Counted from the first letter of the stretch, positions 8,376 to 17,560 are shown. The stretch is 64,000 nt of DNA from Dehalobacter sp. CP (GCA_009910795.1 VMEE01000023.1:42674-106673); one strand, 5' to 3'. The notes: generated by a model not told the origin, from the letters alone. A program made the numbers and translations.

Positions 8376-9854
8376 ATGAAAGAATATTACAATGCTTTCA
8401 ATGAGGGAAAAATAACAAGGCAAGCCATCATTGGTCTCGGGGAAAATTCGATTCGCAAAAATTACTATCCCGAGCTGCAGGAAAAGTTATTGGATCTTGA
8501 GCATATTAATATTCGAAACAAAGCTTTGATGGCCGCGATTCAGGACATTATGCTGGTCAGCGATTCAGATAGCCATATTTCGCCATTTGCCGTCTCCAAT
8601 AAAAAGGACGATCCTTTAACACTAGAGATCTTAAGGAATAACGAAATTGTTCGGAGATTACAGGAGGCAATTTATCAGGTTGTTCAGAAACGGGAGATGG
8701 TCACCTGTGATTTTAGGTTAAAGTACCAGGGACGGGATTACTATTTTGAATCGCGAATTCACATCTCAGAGATTAATGAAATCTTAATACTGGTTCGGGA
8801 TATGACTGAAAGAACCCTAATGGAAATGCAGTTAAGGGAGATGGCGGAAAGAGAAAGCCTGACAAAGCTATATAAACGGCACTGTTTAATCAACAAACTG
8901 GCTGAATTCCATGGAAAAAGCTTCGAAAAGCTCACCATGCTGCTCTTTGATATTGATGGGTTGAAAATCATTAATGGTACTTTTGGACATCTGAAAGGGG
9001 ATGAAGTGATTGTATCCGTAGCCTGGATTATTCATGACCACTTCAGATTAATTGGGTATATCGCCCGCATTGGCGGAGATGAATTTTGCGTGATTGTCGA
9101 GGGACTCTCCAGCCAGGAGATTGAGCAGCAACTTAAACAGATGAATAAAATGCTGCATAAATATAATGAACAAACAGATGCATTAAAGATCTCGCTGTCT
9201 TCGGGCTATTCTTTCCATAGGACAGGTATTGTCAATACAGAATGGATGTTTCAGGAAGCAAATAACAACATGTATCAAAATAAATTATTGAAGGAATCCA
9301 GCAACCATTTGGTCAAGACCCTGATGAGAGGGCTGGAAGCGAAGGACTATATTACCGAGGGCCATGCGGAACGGATGGGTGAGCTTGCAACCCAAATGGG
9401 TGTAGCGCTGCGGCTGCCTCAAAGTAAACTCGACCGGATCAGGTTGCTTACCAAATTTCACGATATCGGTAAAGTGGGAATTCCAGATAGGATCCTGTGT
9501 AAACCTTCCAAGCTGAACGAGGAGGAGTGGAAGGTCATGAAAACGCATTGCGGGATCGGGGAAAGAATTGCGGCCGAATCCTCAGAATTAAAGAGTATTG
9601 CACACCTGATTCTGAAGCACCATGAAAGGTGGGACGGAAAAGGTTATCCTTTAGGATTGAAAGCAGGGGAGATACCGATCGAATGCAGAATTTTAAGTAT
9701 TGTTGATACCTTTGATGCGATGACAAATGACCGGCCGTATCGTGAAGCACTGTCTGAAGCTGAGGCAATCAAGGAAATCGTATCATGTTCCCGAACGCAG
9801 TTTGATCCGAATTTGGTTCTCTTGTTCAAAGAGATTATTGAGAAATCATCATAA
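8376..9854 (+). CDS. PAS/GGDEF/HD-GYP cyclic-di-GMP signalling protein
   Basis: This 492-residue soluble protein has three parts. Residues about 30-155 resemble a PAS sensor. A GGDEF diguanylate cyclase domain spans about 160-300 and keeps the active-site motif in ARIGGDEFCVIV. An HD-GYP phosphodiesterase domain covers about 310-490, with KFHDIGKVGIPD and HHERWDGKGYPLGL intact. Both enzymatic motifs look functional, so the protein could both make and break c-di-GMP, depending on its sensor. There is no membrane segment. The ATG follows an ADH fragment directly, and its ribosome site (AAGAGG about 15 bases upstream) is weak. Confidence 0.88.
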   Translation: MKEYYNAFNEGKITRQAIIGLGENSIRKNYYPELQEKLLDLEHINIRNKALMAAIQDIMLVSDSDSHISPFAVSNKKDDPLTLEILRNNEIVRRLQEAIYQVVQKREMVTCDFRLKYQGRDYYFESRIHISEINEILILVRDMTERTLMEMQLREMAERESLTKLYKRHCLINKLAEFHGKSFEKLTMLLFDIDGLKIINGTFGHLKGDEVIVSVAWIIHDHFRLIGYIARIGGDEFCVIVEGLSSQEIEQQLKQMNKMLHKYNEQTDALKISLSSGYSFHRTGIVNTEWMFQEANNNMYQNKLLKESSNHLVKTLMRGLEAKDYITEGHAERMGELATQMGVALRLPQSKLDRIRLLTKFHDIGKVGIPDRILCKPSKLNEEEWKVMKTHCGIGERIAAESSELKSIAHLILKHHERWDGKGYPLGLKAGEIPIECRILSIVDTFDAMTNDRPYREALSEAEAIKEIVSCSRTQFDPNLVLLFKEIIEKSS

Positions 9855-10202
9855 ACATCGAGTAATACGCATCACCCTTTCTTCCATCATACCATCTTAG
9901 CAATAGCCACGATCCTCCGAACATATTGCCATTGATTCCATGAATTAAACAAGCGTATTGCATATATATAATTCACAATATTCACACAATTATCCACAAT
10001 TAATTTGCTATCAATTTCAACGATGATTCCATGATTCAAAGAGAGAATATAACTGCGGATATGGCGATTAAATATTATCAGAATATTAAGAAAATGGCAT
10101 CTGATTTTTGTAACCTTGGATACCGATTTCCGGCAGTTTTTTACGTATGATTAAAAAAATAAGACCACGATTAAAAACAAAATATAGAGGAGGTAAATTC
10201 TT
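9855..10202 (+). other. Gene-free interval upstream of hcp, with DnaA-box-like cluster
   Basis: No coding frame is convincing in these 348 bases. The AT-rich middle has three near-repeats in a row at about 9-base spacing: ATTCACAAT (9971-9979), ATTCACACA (9980-9988) and TTATCCACA (9990-9998). The last is a perfect DnaA-box sequence. The 3' end carries a near-palindrome and the strong hcp ribosome site AGAGGAGGT. Confidence 0.4.
10110..10123 (+). promoter_or_regulatory. Near-palindrome upstream of hcp, possible regulator site
   Basis: GTAAC-CTTG-GATAC is an inverted repeat with one mismatch, about 80 bases before the hcp start. CRP/FNR-family regulators of hcp genes (HcpR) bind comparable spaced palindromes. 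The match is suggestive only. Confidence 0.25.
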
Positions 10203-11765
10203 ATGTCTCAGATGTTCTGTTTTCAATGTGAACAAACTGCCGGTGGAAAAGGATGCACGAACGCAGGGGTCTGCGGAAAGAAACCGGAAGTAGCTAATAA
10301 GCATGATGAACTCACTTGTGCCCTGATTGGATTGGCCAGAGCAGCATCCCGTCGGAAAACTGCACCGGAAACAGATGCTTTGGTGATGCAGAGCCTGTTT
10401 GCCACAGTGACCAATGTTAATTTTGATCCTCAAGATTTTGATGCCTTCATACAAAAGGTAACTGAAGAGAAAAACAAACTTGGCGGGGCGAAAGATTTTG
10501 CACCTGAAGCTTTGTTCCATGGTGATCCGGACATCGTTTCGCTGCGTACGACTCTCTTGTTAGGCATGCGCGGGATGGCGGCATATGCTTGGCATGCGTA
10601 TGTTCTAGGCAAGCAGGATCCTCAAGTCACCGCCTGCTTTTATAAAGGATTGAAAGCTGTCGGGGAAGATCATTCCGTCGATGAATGGCTGGAGTTGCTG
10701 ATGGAATTCGGCAAAACCAATCTTGCCTGTATGGCGCTGCTCGATGAAGCGAATACTTCGACTTTCGGTCATCCGGTGCCAACCAAAGTTACAACAACCA
10801 TAGAAAAAGGCCCATTCATTGTGATCACCGGCCATGACCTGCTCGATCTGAAACAATTGCTGGAACAGACAGAAGGAAAAGGAATCAATATTTATACCCA
10901 TGGTGAAATGCTCCCGGCTCACGCCTATCCTGAATTTAAAAAATATGTGCATCTGAAGGGCAATTTCGGAACGGCCTGGCAGAACCAGCAAAAGGAATTT
11001 GACAATATTCCGGCTCCAATCTTTTTTACGACGAACTGTCTGATGCCACCCAAAGCCAGTTACGCTGACAGGGTTTATACGACATCCGTCGTCGGTTATC
11101 CCGAAATGAAGCATATCCCGGATGCCAAAGTCAAGGACTTTTCGCCCCTGATTAAGCAGGCGCTTGAACTTGGCGGCTACAGCGGAGATCAATACAGGAC
11201 AGGGATCAACGGCGGAAACGAGCTGATGACAGGTTTTGCCCGGAATACTGTTCTCGGAGTCGCGGATAAAGTGATCGATGCCGTCAAGGCAGGGGCAATC
11301 AAGCATTTCTTCCTGGTTGGCGGCTGTGATGGCGCGAAACCCGGCAGAAACTACTATACCGAGTTTGTCAGACAAACTCCGAAAGATACGGTCGTACTGA
11401 CACTTGCCTGCGGGAAATACCGCTTTAATGACCTGAATATCGGAGAAATCGGGGGACTGCCACGGCTAATGGATATGGGTCAATGCAACGATGCCTATTC
11501 CGCTATTCAGGTTGCTGTTGCATTGGCCAAGGCTTTTGAATGCGGCGTAAACGATCTGCCCTTAACGCTTGTGCTTTCCTGGTATGAGCAAAAAGCCGTC
11601 TGTATTTTACTGACACTTCTGGCGCTGGGCATAAAAAATATCTATATCGGACCATCCGTTCCCGCTTTTTTCTCTTCCAATGTACTCAGTGTTTTGGTCG
11701 AAAAATTCAATATCACACCAATCTCTACACCAGAGAATGATTTAACAGCTATTCTGGCTAAATAA
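10203..11765 (+). CDS. hcp: Hybrid cluster protein (hydroxylamine reductase)
   Basis: This 520-residue hybrid cluster protein reduces hydroxylamine in vitro, and characterised homologues act as NO reductases or nitrosylases in nitrosative stress defence. The N-terminal proximal cluster motif is C6-x2-C9-x8-C18-x5-C24. Hybrid-cluster ligands can be recognised in TTNCLMPPKASYADR, VGGCDGAKPGRNYY, LACGKYRFND and LSWYEQKAVC. The length agrees with the full-length class of strict anaerobes. A strong AGGAGG lies before the ATG. It seems to be monocistronic, with a hairpin downstream and a possible operator upstream. Confidence 0.97.
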   Translation: MSQMFCFQCEQTAGGKGCTNAGVCGKKPEVANKHDELTCALIGLARAASRRKTAPETDALVMQSLFATVTNVNFDPQDFDAFIQKVTEEKNKLGGAKDFAPEALFHGDPDIVSLRTTLLLGMRGMAAYAWHAYVLGKQDPQVTACFYKGLKAVGEDHSVDEWLELLMEFGKTNLACMALLDEANTSTFGHPVPTKVTTTIEKGPFIVITGHDLLDLKQLLEQTEGKGINIYTHGEMLPAHAYPEFKKYVHLKGNFGTAWQNQQKEFDNIPAPIFFTTNCLMPPKASYADRVYTTSVVGYPEMKHIPDAKVKDFSPLIKQALELGGYSGDQYRTGINGGNELMTGFARNTVLGVADKVIDAVKAGAIKHFFLVGGCDGAKPGRNYYTEFVRQTPKDTVVLTLACGKYRFNDLNIGEIGGLPRLMDMGQCNDAYSAIQVAVALAKAFECGVNDLPLTLVLSWYEQKAVCILLTLLALGIKNIYIGPSVPAFFSSNVLSVLVEKFNITPISTPENDLTAILAK

Positions 11766-11784
11766 AAGGGCTCACCTCAATCCG

Positions 11785-11820
11785 AATGCTGCTGACACTG
11801 TGTTGGCAGCATTTCATTTT
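11785..11820 (+). terminator. Probable terminator after hcp
   Basis: An eight-pair stem, AATGCTGC with GCAGCATT (11785-11792 and 11806-11813), is followed by a short T-rich stretch. The U tract is interrupted, so strength is uncertain. Confidence 0.6.
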
Positions 11821-11930
11821 GGGTGTTAATAGCCCCTTTTTGCACATTTAGCATGACCTAGCTGCGTTTCACATCCATGTTCGCTTGGACTGCTGGATCA
11901 CGTTACGTTACGCGAATTATTCCACGAAAT

Positions 11931-11941
11931 TATGCTATAAT
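11931..11941 (+). promoter_or_regulatory. Extended -10 promoter for the membrane GGDEF gene
   Basis: TATGCTATAAT contains a perfect TATAAT (11936-11941) preceded by the TG of an extended -10. No good -35 is seen. It lies 42 bases before the ATG at 11984. Confidence 0.5.
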
Positions 11942-11983
11942 ATTTTCATGCGCTGATCTTAGACATAAAGGCTGGTAAAAAGT

Positions 11984-13117
11984 ATGCAGGTATTTTTACG
12001 GATTGATATTAATCTTGTTGCCCTGGTGTTGTTGGGGGTAGTATTTTTAATTGCTTACCAGAGTCTTGACCGGCAGGATCGTATCAATAAAAAATTTCTG
12101 ACCACGTCTTTAGTCATTATGCTGGAGCTTGTTTTTGAAACGCTGACCTGTATGATCAACAGACGCCCTGAGTTATGGTTGATCCCGGTGTCCGAGCTGA
12201 TGCATATATGTTTGTTTATTACGGCACCGCTGTTAACCTATTCATGGTACAAATTTAATTATAGCTGGACTGAACCAGATAGTACGATTTTTAAAACCAG
12301 GGAAATCCTGTATTTTATTCCGATTGTCATCAATACGGTACTGACCGTCTTATCGCCCATTTACGGTTTTATCTTCAATATAGACAGTGCGAATGTCTAC
12401 CACCGGGGATCACTTTTTCTTGTCTCAGCCGTTATTACCTATTTCTATCTGATAGTCAGCCTGATACATATTCTCAAAAGAAAAGGAAAAATCATTAAGC
12501 AGGAATGGATTCCTATGATCGGATTTGGAATATTGCCGATTATCGGAGGGATCCTTCAGTCGTTATTTTATGGTGTGCTTCTGATGTGGAGTTGTACGGC
12601 ATTTTCCCTCGTGATTATTTATTATTTTCTGCAGCAAAGAATGGCTCATCTGGATAACTTGACCGGCGTATGGACGAGAGGATCTTTTGACTATTACATT
12701 TCCCGAAGGATCCACCATAAGGCCGATGACAAATTTGGGCTTATTTATGCCGACCTTGACGGACTGAAACAAATTAATGACCAATATGGGCATTCCGAAG
12801 GGGACAAAGCGATCCAGACTGCTGTTGGGCTAATAAGAAGTGTCCTAAGAAAAACAGACATTATTGCCAGGATGGGTGGCGATGAATTCGCGGTAATTAT
12901 GGAATGTGACAGCAAAGAAGCTCTGGAGAAAACAATTGAGAGAATCAATGTGTCTTTTGAAGCGTATAATAAAACTTCCGGAAAGCGTTACAGGCTGGAA
13001 GGAAGTTTTGGGACTGACATCTTCGATATGAAATATGCCAGCATTGAGCAATTTCTGAACCATGTTGACAATCTGATGTACAGCCAAAAAAGAATAAAAA
13101 AAGCGGATTTGCGATGA
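11984..13117 (+). CDS. Membrane-anchored GGDEF diguanylate cyclase
   Basis: This 377-residue protein has an N-terminal membrane sensor of about seven helices (residues about 5-220) followed by a GGDEF domain (about 225-372). The N-terminal half resembles histidine-kinase-type 7TM sensor regions. Catalytic features are present: LDNLTGVWTRGSF at the domain start, DLDGLKQINDQYGHSEGD, and ARMGGDEFAVI. It is therefore probably an active c-di-GMP synthase responding to a membrane or extracellular cue. The ribosome site (AAAGG about 12 bases upstream) is poor. No partner gene is adjacent. Confidence 0.88.
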   Translation: MQVFLRIDINLVALVLLGVVFLIAYQSLDRQDRINKKFLTTSLVIMLELVFETLTCMINRRPELWLIPVSELMHICLFITAPLLTYSWYKFNYSWTEPDSTIFKTREILYFIPIVINTVLTVLSPIYGFIFNIDSANVYHRGSLFLVSAVITYFYLIVSLIHILKRKGKIIKQEWIPMIGFGILPIIGGILQSLFYGVLLMWSCTAFSLVIIYYFLQQRMAHLDNLTGVWTRGSFDYYISRRIHHKADDKFGLIYADLDGLKQINDQYGHSEGDKAIQTAVGLIRSVLRKTDIIARMGGDEFAVIMECDSKEALEKTIERINVSFEAYNKTSGKRYRLEGSFGTDIFDMKYASIEQFLNHVDNLMYSQKRIKKADLR

Positions 13118-13614
13118 TCCGTGGGATTTGATTCCTTTTAACAAGTAATTCTTTATGAGTTAAAGAAAAACCGTTATAATAGACTGAAAATTCGTAACAT
13201 TTTATTAATTTTAGCCTAAATCACGATATTTGCAGGTTGACCGAAAGCTTGTATTTTATGTATGATAATAACAAGCTTCAAGGAATTCCTAAGATGGAAT
13301 ACCAGTGAAGCCTGAAAATGGAAACAAAATGTTATCATTGGATGATTAGGTCGGTGAACGAAAAGGTTCACTATATCTGGAGAGTTTCGAAGAAAAGAGT
13401 CTGCAACGGGATTGATAGAAATGAAGGTTTGGTTCAAAAAAATCTGTAAAAAGAATTTTTAAGAGGCAAATTCCGAAATGAAATCAGACTGAAGTGGGTA
13501 ATGAGTAAACGGAATATCTGTAGACGAAGGTCTTTTAAGGAAGATGGATAGCAGGAAACGAAATTGAGGGTAATACTGGGGATACATTGATAAAGGTTCG
13601 TTGGAGCTTCTTTT
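13118..13614 (+). other. Gene-free interval with a promoter-like box and hairpins
   Basis: No convincing coding frame exists in either strand. A perfect TATAAT lies at 13175-13180. The following 430 bases are purine-rich on the plus strand and contain inverted repeats: AAGCTTGT/ACAAGCTT (13245-13252, 13271-13278) and GTGAAC-gaaaag-GTTCAC (13354-13371). They end at a T-rich run (13611-13623). This could be an unrecognised structured RNA or simply decayed sequence. Confidence 0.3.
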
Positions 13615-14148
13615 TTATTTTTCGCGCTTGTAGGCTGCGATATACGGAAGGTTTCGGTACTTTTCCTGGTAATCGAGGCCATATCCAACTACAAATTGGT
13701 CCGGCATAAGAAAACAGCAATAATCGATGTTAATGGTGAGGAGCCTTTCCGAGGGATTATCCAGCAGGGTGCATATTTTTAGACTAGCCGGCTTTGCAGC
13801 TTCGAGGTGCTGGCAGATATAAGCAAGCGTAAGTCCGGTTCCGACCACATCTTCTACTAAAAGAACATGTTTGCCGGTGATCGAAAGGTCAAGATCTTTC
13901 GCAAATCTTACAATGCCAGTTTTATTCGTTTCATCAGGGAAGGCCCTGATCGACAGAAAATCAATGCTTAAGGGTACCGTCAGGTGCCGGGTCAGGTCAG
14001 CCAAAAAGTAAAACGATCCTTTTAGGACGCTGATCACAACCAGCTCTTTGCCCTGATAGTCGGTATCAATGATTCGCCCGGTTTCGGCGACTTTCCGTTG
14101 AATCTCCTCTGCAGTGAAAATGATCTTCCCAACAGCATTAGCATTCAT
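13615..14148 (-). CDS. hpt: Hypoxanthine-guanine phosphoribosyltransferase
   Basis: This is a 177-residue type I phosphoribosyltransferase that salvages hypoxanthine and guanine with PRPP. The PRPP loop VLLVEDVVGTGLTL is intact, as is the LKGSFYFLADL substrate-side segment, and the family C terminus reads VGYGLDYQEKYRNLPYIA. Length is typical. Its ATG overlaps the stop of the upstream kinase-like gene by four bases, so translation is probably coupled. It is convergent with the gene-free region to its left. Confidence 0.95.
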   Translation of the reverse strand: MNANAVGKIIFTAEEIQRKVAETGRIIDTDYQGKELVVISVLKGSFYFLADLTRHLTVPLSIDFLSIRAFPDETNKTGIVRFAKDLDLSITGKHVLLVEDVVGTGLTLAYICQHLEAAKPASLKICTLLDNPSERLLTINIDYCCFLMPDQFVVGYGLDYQEKYRNLPYIAAYKREK

Positions 14149-15089
14149 TGTGCATGTCCTTTCTTAATGCCGAATCTCTCCAAAAGGGAATAAAAATCAT
14201 TTTTAAAGACAATGTTGATGTTGGTGCCGGGATAGAGCCGTTTGAGCAGCTCAACCTTTTTCTTTTTTTCTGAAGCATATTTTTGGTTCATCGTGGTCAG
14301 TTCAATGAACGTATTAAATCTGGGTAGGTAAAAATCAGGTGAAAACGCCATGGTAACATTACCCTCTTCATCCCATTGAATCGGGAACGTACGGGGCTCG
14401 TACTCCCAGTCAAGGTGGTACATATCCAGGATTCCGGCAAATTCCTCTTCGGATGGATGCTTGAAAATAATCGGTTTTTTACCGTCCTGAGAAGGACATT
14501 CAGCCGCAGGGGAGTAAAGCTGCTTATTTCTGGCATAGTACTCCAGAAATGCAGCGCCTTCTTTGATGCCAATAAAATCTGTGTTCAGCGTAATGCCGTA
14601 AAGAGAAGGATCAGACCAGTCTCTATGATAAATGGTGGAAATATACCGTTTGTGTTTGCGGTCGGTCAGCTCCAGGAATCTTTCGGCATTGGAGCGGTCC
14701 AGACGGAGATTATGCATGACCCGGCCGGTTCGAACTTCATCTGAAGCTATGATTCTGACATGGATCGCTTCAGGATGGCGGGAGAAAATAACCTGAGCGC
14801 CGAGACCGAAGATGATAGCAGGCTGTTCAGAAATATAACCTTTTAATCTGCTTTCAATATGCTCGGCAAAGGTAAGGCCTTGAGAGGACAGATTCAAATA
14901 AAAGCCAGGGCTTTCTTTCAGCATATGTAGCTCATGCTTGTCGGCAATCTCCGGCAGCCATTGGTTCACAACAAAATCGTGTGTAATCAGAGGCAGATCC
15001 AATTTCTTGGCGAGGAGCCCAGATATTTCTTTCCCCAGGCTTCCTGTTTGTCTGGAAATTGTAAGAAATACCAAATCAGTCACCCCCAC
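14145..15089 (-). CDS. Cytidylate-kinase-like protein fused to a PD-(D/E)XK-like C-terminal domain
   Basis: This 314-residue protein has an N-terminal P-loop kinase-like domain (residues about 5-205) of the cytidylate kinase-like family. It starts TISRQTGSLGKEIS, with Arg and His residues typical of that group (DLPLITHDFV). Residues about 215-310 form a second domain. Its pattern E-E-E-F, then SPDFYLPRFNTFIELT followed by a Lys-rich helix, resembles the PD-(D/E)XK nuclease core. The nucleotide substrate is unknown. The annotated GTG start at 15089 is uncertain: a TTG at 15074, preceded by GGGGGTGA, fits better. The gene overlaps hpt by four bases, suggesting a nucleotide-metabolism link. Confidence 0.65.
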   Translation of the reverse strand: MGVTDLVFLTISRQTGSLGKEISGLLAKKLDLPLITHDFVVNQWLPEIADKHELHMLKESPGFYLNLSSQGLTFAEHIESRLKGYISEQPAIIFGLGAQVIFSRHPEAIHVRIIASDEVRTGRVMHNLRLDRSNAERFLELTDRKHKRYISTIYHRDWSDPSLYGITLNTDFIGIKEGAAFLEYYARNKQLYSPAAECPSQDGKKPIIFKHPSEEEFAGILDMYHLDWEYEPRTFPIQWDEEGNVTMAFSPDFYLPRFNTFIELTTMNQKYASEKKKKVELLKRLYPGTNINIVFKNDFYSLLERFGIKKGHAQ

Positions 15090-15165
15090 AGCAGTAATGA
15101 TACCGGTTCAGTCCTCAGATTATTATACCATATCAGGCCAATTAGCGTCGGAACGCTGGAAATGA

Positions 15166-15936
15166 CTAAACTGGTTTCTTTTTCCTAAGTTTTACAAAGA
15201 GAAGAACGGCCGAAAGCAAAATTGCTGCAATACTGATGACTTGGGCTATTTTAAATGGACCAAGCATCAGACTGTCGGTTCTGAGACTCTCAATAATAAA
15301 ACGGCCTGCCGAGTACAGCAATAAATAAAGCAAGAAAATGATGCCGTCAGGTGTTGATTTCTTCCTGATCAGCCAGAACAAGAACAAAAAGATCAAAGTG
15401 TCCCATAAAGACTCATATAAAAAAGTCGGATGGTAATATTGGCCGTCAATATACATGCCCTGCTGAATAAAATGCGGAAATTTACTGATAAAGGATTCAC
15501 TAACCGGGCCGCCATGTGCTTCCTGATTAAGAAAGTTGCCCCATCTGCCAATCGCCTGGCCGATAACCAGACTTGGCGCGATAACATCGGCCACAGACCA
15601 AAATTTTAAATCCGGATCTCTGCGGGTAACCACTAAGACCGCCAGAAAACCGCCGATAATTCCGCCGTGAATGGCTAATCCGCCATGCCAGACAGCCACG
15701 ATTTCCGCCGGACAAGATATGTAATAATGCAAATTGAACAGGACATAATATAGTCTGGCACCGATCAGAGCAGCGGGAATCATAACAATCAGCAGATTAA
15801 AAAGTTTGTCCGGGTCCAGCCTGCGATAGTTCGTATGATAGTTCGCGAGAATGAGTCCGGCGCAAAACGCCAGAGCGATCAGTATACCGTACCAATGAAT
15901 AGAAAAAGGACCAATTTCAAATGCAATAGGGTTCAA
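15166..15936 (-). CDS. lgt: Prolipoprotein diacylglyceryl transferase
   Basis: Lgt transfers diacylglycerol from phosphatidylglycerol to the lipobox cysteine of prolipoproteins in the membrane. Seven hydrophobic segments are visible, with the signature HGGLAIHGGIIGG and the essential GRWGNFLNQEAHGG. I take TTG 15936 as the start because GGGAG lies 9 bases upstream and the protein then begins LNPIAFEIGPFSIHWYG, like other Lgt proteins; this gives 256 residues. An upstream ATG at 16032 would add 32 atypical residues. Substrates in this window include the GerMN lipoprotein and the frameshifted lipoprotein near 38 kb. Confidence 0.95.
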   Translation of the reverse strand: MNPIAFEIGPFSIHWYGILIALAFCAGLILANYHTNYRRLDPDKLFNLLIVMIPAALIGARLYYVLFNLHYYISCPAEIVAVWHGGLAIHGGIIGGFLAVLVVTRRDPDLKFWSVADVIAPSLVIGQAIGRWGNFLNQEAHGGPVSESFISKFPHFIQQGMYIDGQYYHPTFLYESLWDTLIFLFLFWLIRKKSTPDGIIFLLYLLLYSAGRFIIESLRTDSLMLGPFKIAQVISIAAILLSAVLLFVKLRKKKPV

Positions 15937-16139
15937 GAAAATCAACTCCCGTATTAATGAATACACTATCTTTCCGAAATTGTCCAGAAAAAATGCCCGA
16001 TTGAAGTCTTCCCAGGAATCGTGTAGAAGCATTACTGGATATTTGCGAAAAGACCGACACCGTAGTATTGTGGTGTTATCAGGTAAGTTTAAGGTTATTC
16101 TATGATTCTTTGCTATGAATTGTTTTCAGGGGGTAGACA

Positions 16140-17069
16140 ATGCAAATATTATTAATCTATAATCCGCTTGCCGGAAACGGCAGCTTTAATAATCACTTGG
16201 ACAGCATTATTGAAGCTGTCCAAGATAAAGGCTATTATTTGGTCCCTTACAGGGTCAGCACTACGGAAGCCCTGGAAAAAATGGTCTCCTCAGCGGATAT
16301 CAACAGTTTCAACAGGATCTGGATTGCCGGGGGCGACGGGACGATCCACCAGGTCATCAATGTTCTTTTTTATTATGATTGCCAGATCCCGGTTGGAATA
16401 TATCCGGTAGGAACTGCCAATGACTTTGCCCGTTATTTTCATTTTCCGGAGCGGGTCAATGAAATGACGGAGATTCTGCTTCAGGATCATTTTACAGTTT
16501 GCGATATCGGGGTCGCCAATGGCCGCTATTTTTTAAATGTGGCCAGCCTGGGTTTTCTGATCGATGTCAGCCAAAAAACTCCCAAAAGAATCAAACAAAG
16601 TTTTGGGGCTCTCGCCTATTATTTAAAGGGTGTTGAAGAATTCGCCAATATGAAGCCGGTGAAAGTTAGTATTCGGAGCCGGGAAGCCAACCGCGACGAT
16701 GAAGTGTATTTCATCTTGATTATGAATGGTAAATCGGCAGGCGGTTTTAAGAGGATAGCGCCGTTGGCTTCTATTAGCGATGGTCTGCTTGATGTGTATA
16801 TTTTTAAACCATGTCCAGTTCTCGAACTGATCCCGCTGGTTATCAAAGTGGCGAACGGTGAACATGCGGAGAGCCCATATGTAGACTACTTCCAGACGGC
16901 AGAGCTGACAATCAACTGTCGGGAATCGATTGGTACGGATTTAGACGGAGAAAAAGGGTTTGATTTTCCGTTAAGAGTCACTGTTGAGCCCGCCAAACTT
17001 AAAGTCATTACCAGAGAGAATCAAGAGGAAGGCTATCTGGATAAAACCGGTTTTGGCTTCTTAATTTAG
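16140..17069 (+). CDS. YegS/DagK-type lipid kinase
   Basis: This 309-residue protein belongs to the diacylglycerol/sphingosine kinase-like family. It starts with LLIYNPLAGNG, has the nucleotide-binding motif IAGGDGTIHQVIN, then VGIYPVGTANDFARYF and the later MNGKSAGGFKRIAP, and ends with IGTDLDGEKGFDFP. Members phosphorylate diacylglycerol or related lipids at the inner membrane face. Family length is about 300. GGGGG lies 7 bases before the ATG. It is divergent from lgt, with about 200 bases between the two. Confidence 0.92.
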   Translation: MQILLIYNPLAGNGSFNNHLDSIIEAVQDKGYYLVPYRVSTTEALEKMVSSADINSFNRIWIAGGDGTIHQVINVLFYYDCQIPVGIYPVGTANDFARYFHFPERVNEMTEILLQDHFTVCDIGVANGRYFLNVASLGFLIDVSQKTPKRIKQSFGALAYYLKGVEEFANMKPVKVSIRSREANRDDEVYFILIMNGKSAGGFKRIAPLASISDGLLDVYIFKPCPVLELIPLVIKVANGEHAESPYVDYFQTAELTINCRESIGTDLDGEKGFDFPLRVTVEPAKLKVITRENQEEGYLDKTGFGFLI

Positions 17070-17215
17070 ATGTAAAAATTTTCAATGCAAACGTTATTAA
17101 AAAGGTTAATAAAAACATTCGAATTGAAGACAGGTCCGGGTAAATATTTTTATTTTGGGCAGATTAATTATGAAAACAATTGCCTTAAAATATCTGATGC
17201 AAAGGAGGAATTGTC

Positions 17216-17494
17216 TTGAGTGTTATCGGCTGGATTATTTTAGGCGGCCTTGCGGGGTGGATTGCCAGCATGATTACAGGCCGTGATGCCAAAATGGGCG
17301 TTGGAATGAATATTGTTGTCGGGATCGTCGGGGCGTTCATCGGCGGATGGATCGTCAACATTTTCGGAGGAATAGGGATCAATGGATTTAATGTCTGGAG
17401 TTTCTTGGTTGCTCTCCTCGGTGCGGTGATCCTGTTGTCCATCGTCAATGCCTTAACGGGCAGGAAACATTCTCACAAGCAGTATCAGTCGTAA
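17216..17494 (+). CDS. GlsB/YeaQ/YmgE-type small membrane protein
   Basis: This 92-residue, glycine-rich protein has three hydrophobic segments and the family hallmarks IGWIILGGLAGWIASMITG and NIVVGIVGAFIGGWI. It is often called transglycosylase-associated, but its role is unproven; it is commonly stress-induced. The start is TTG at 17216, with a perfect AAGGAGGA at 17201-17208. A strong terminator follows, so it is monocistronic. Confidence 0.9.
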   Translation: MSVIGWIILGGLAGWIASMITGRDAKMGVGMNIVVGIVGAFIGGWIVNIFGGIGINGFNVWSFLVALLGAVILLSIVNALTGRKHSHKQYQS

Positions 17495-17524
17495 ATGTTA
17501 TCCCGGATTTTGATGGATGTTGGA

Positions 17525-17560
17525 AACGGCGGAGTAGATCTCCAGCCGTTTTCATTTTTT
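17525..17560 (+). terminator. Rho-independent terminator after the YeaQ-like gene
   Basis: AACGGC-GGAG pairs with CTCC-a-GCCGTT around a five-base loop (one bulged A), followed by TTTCATTTTTT. Confidence 0.88.

Noticed and set aside
15937..16032. N-terminal extension of lgt to ATG 16032
   Set aside because: The extension is unlike Lgt N termini; GGGAG is placed for TTG 15936.
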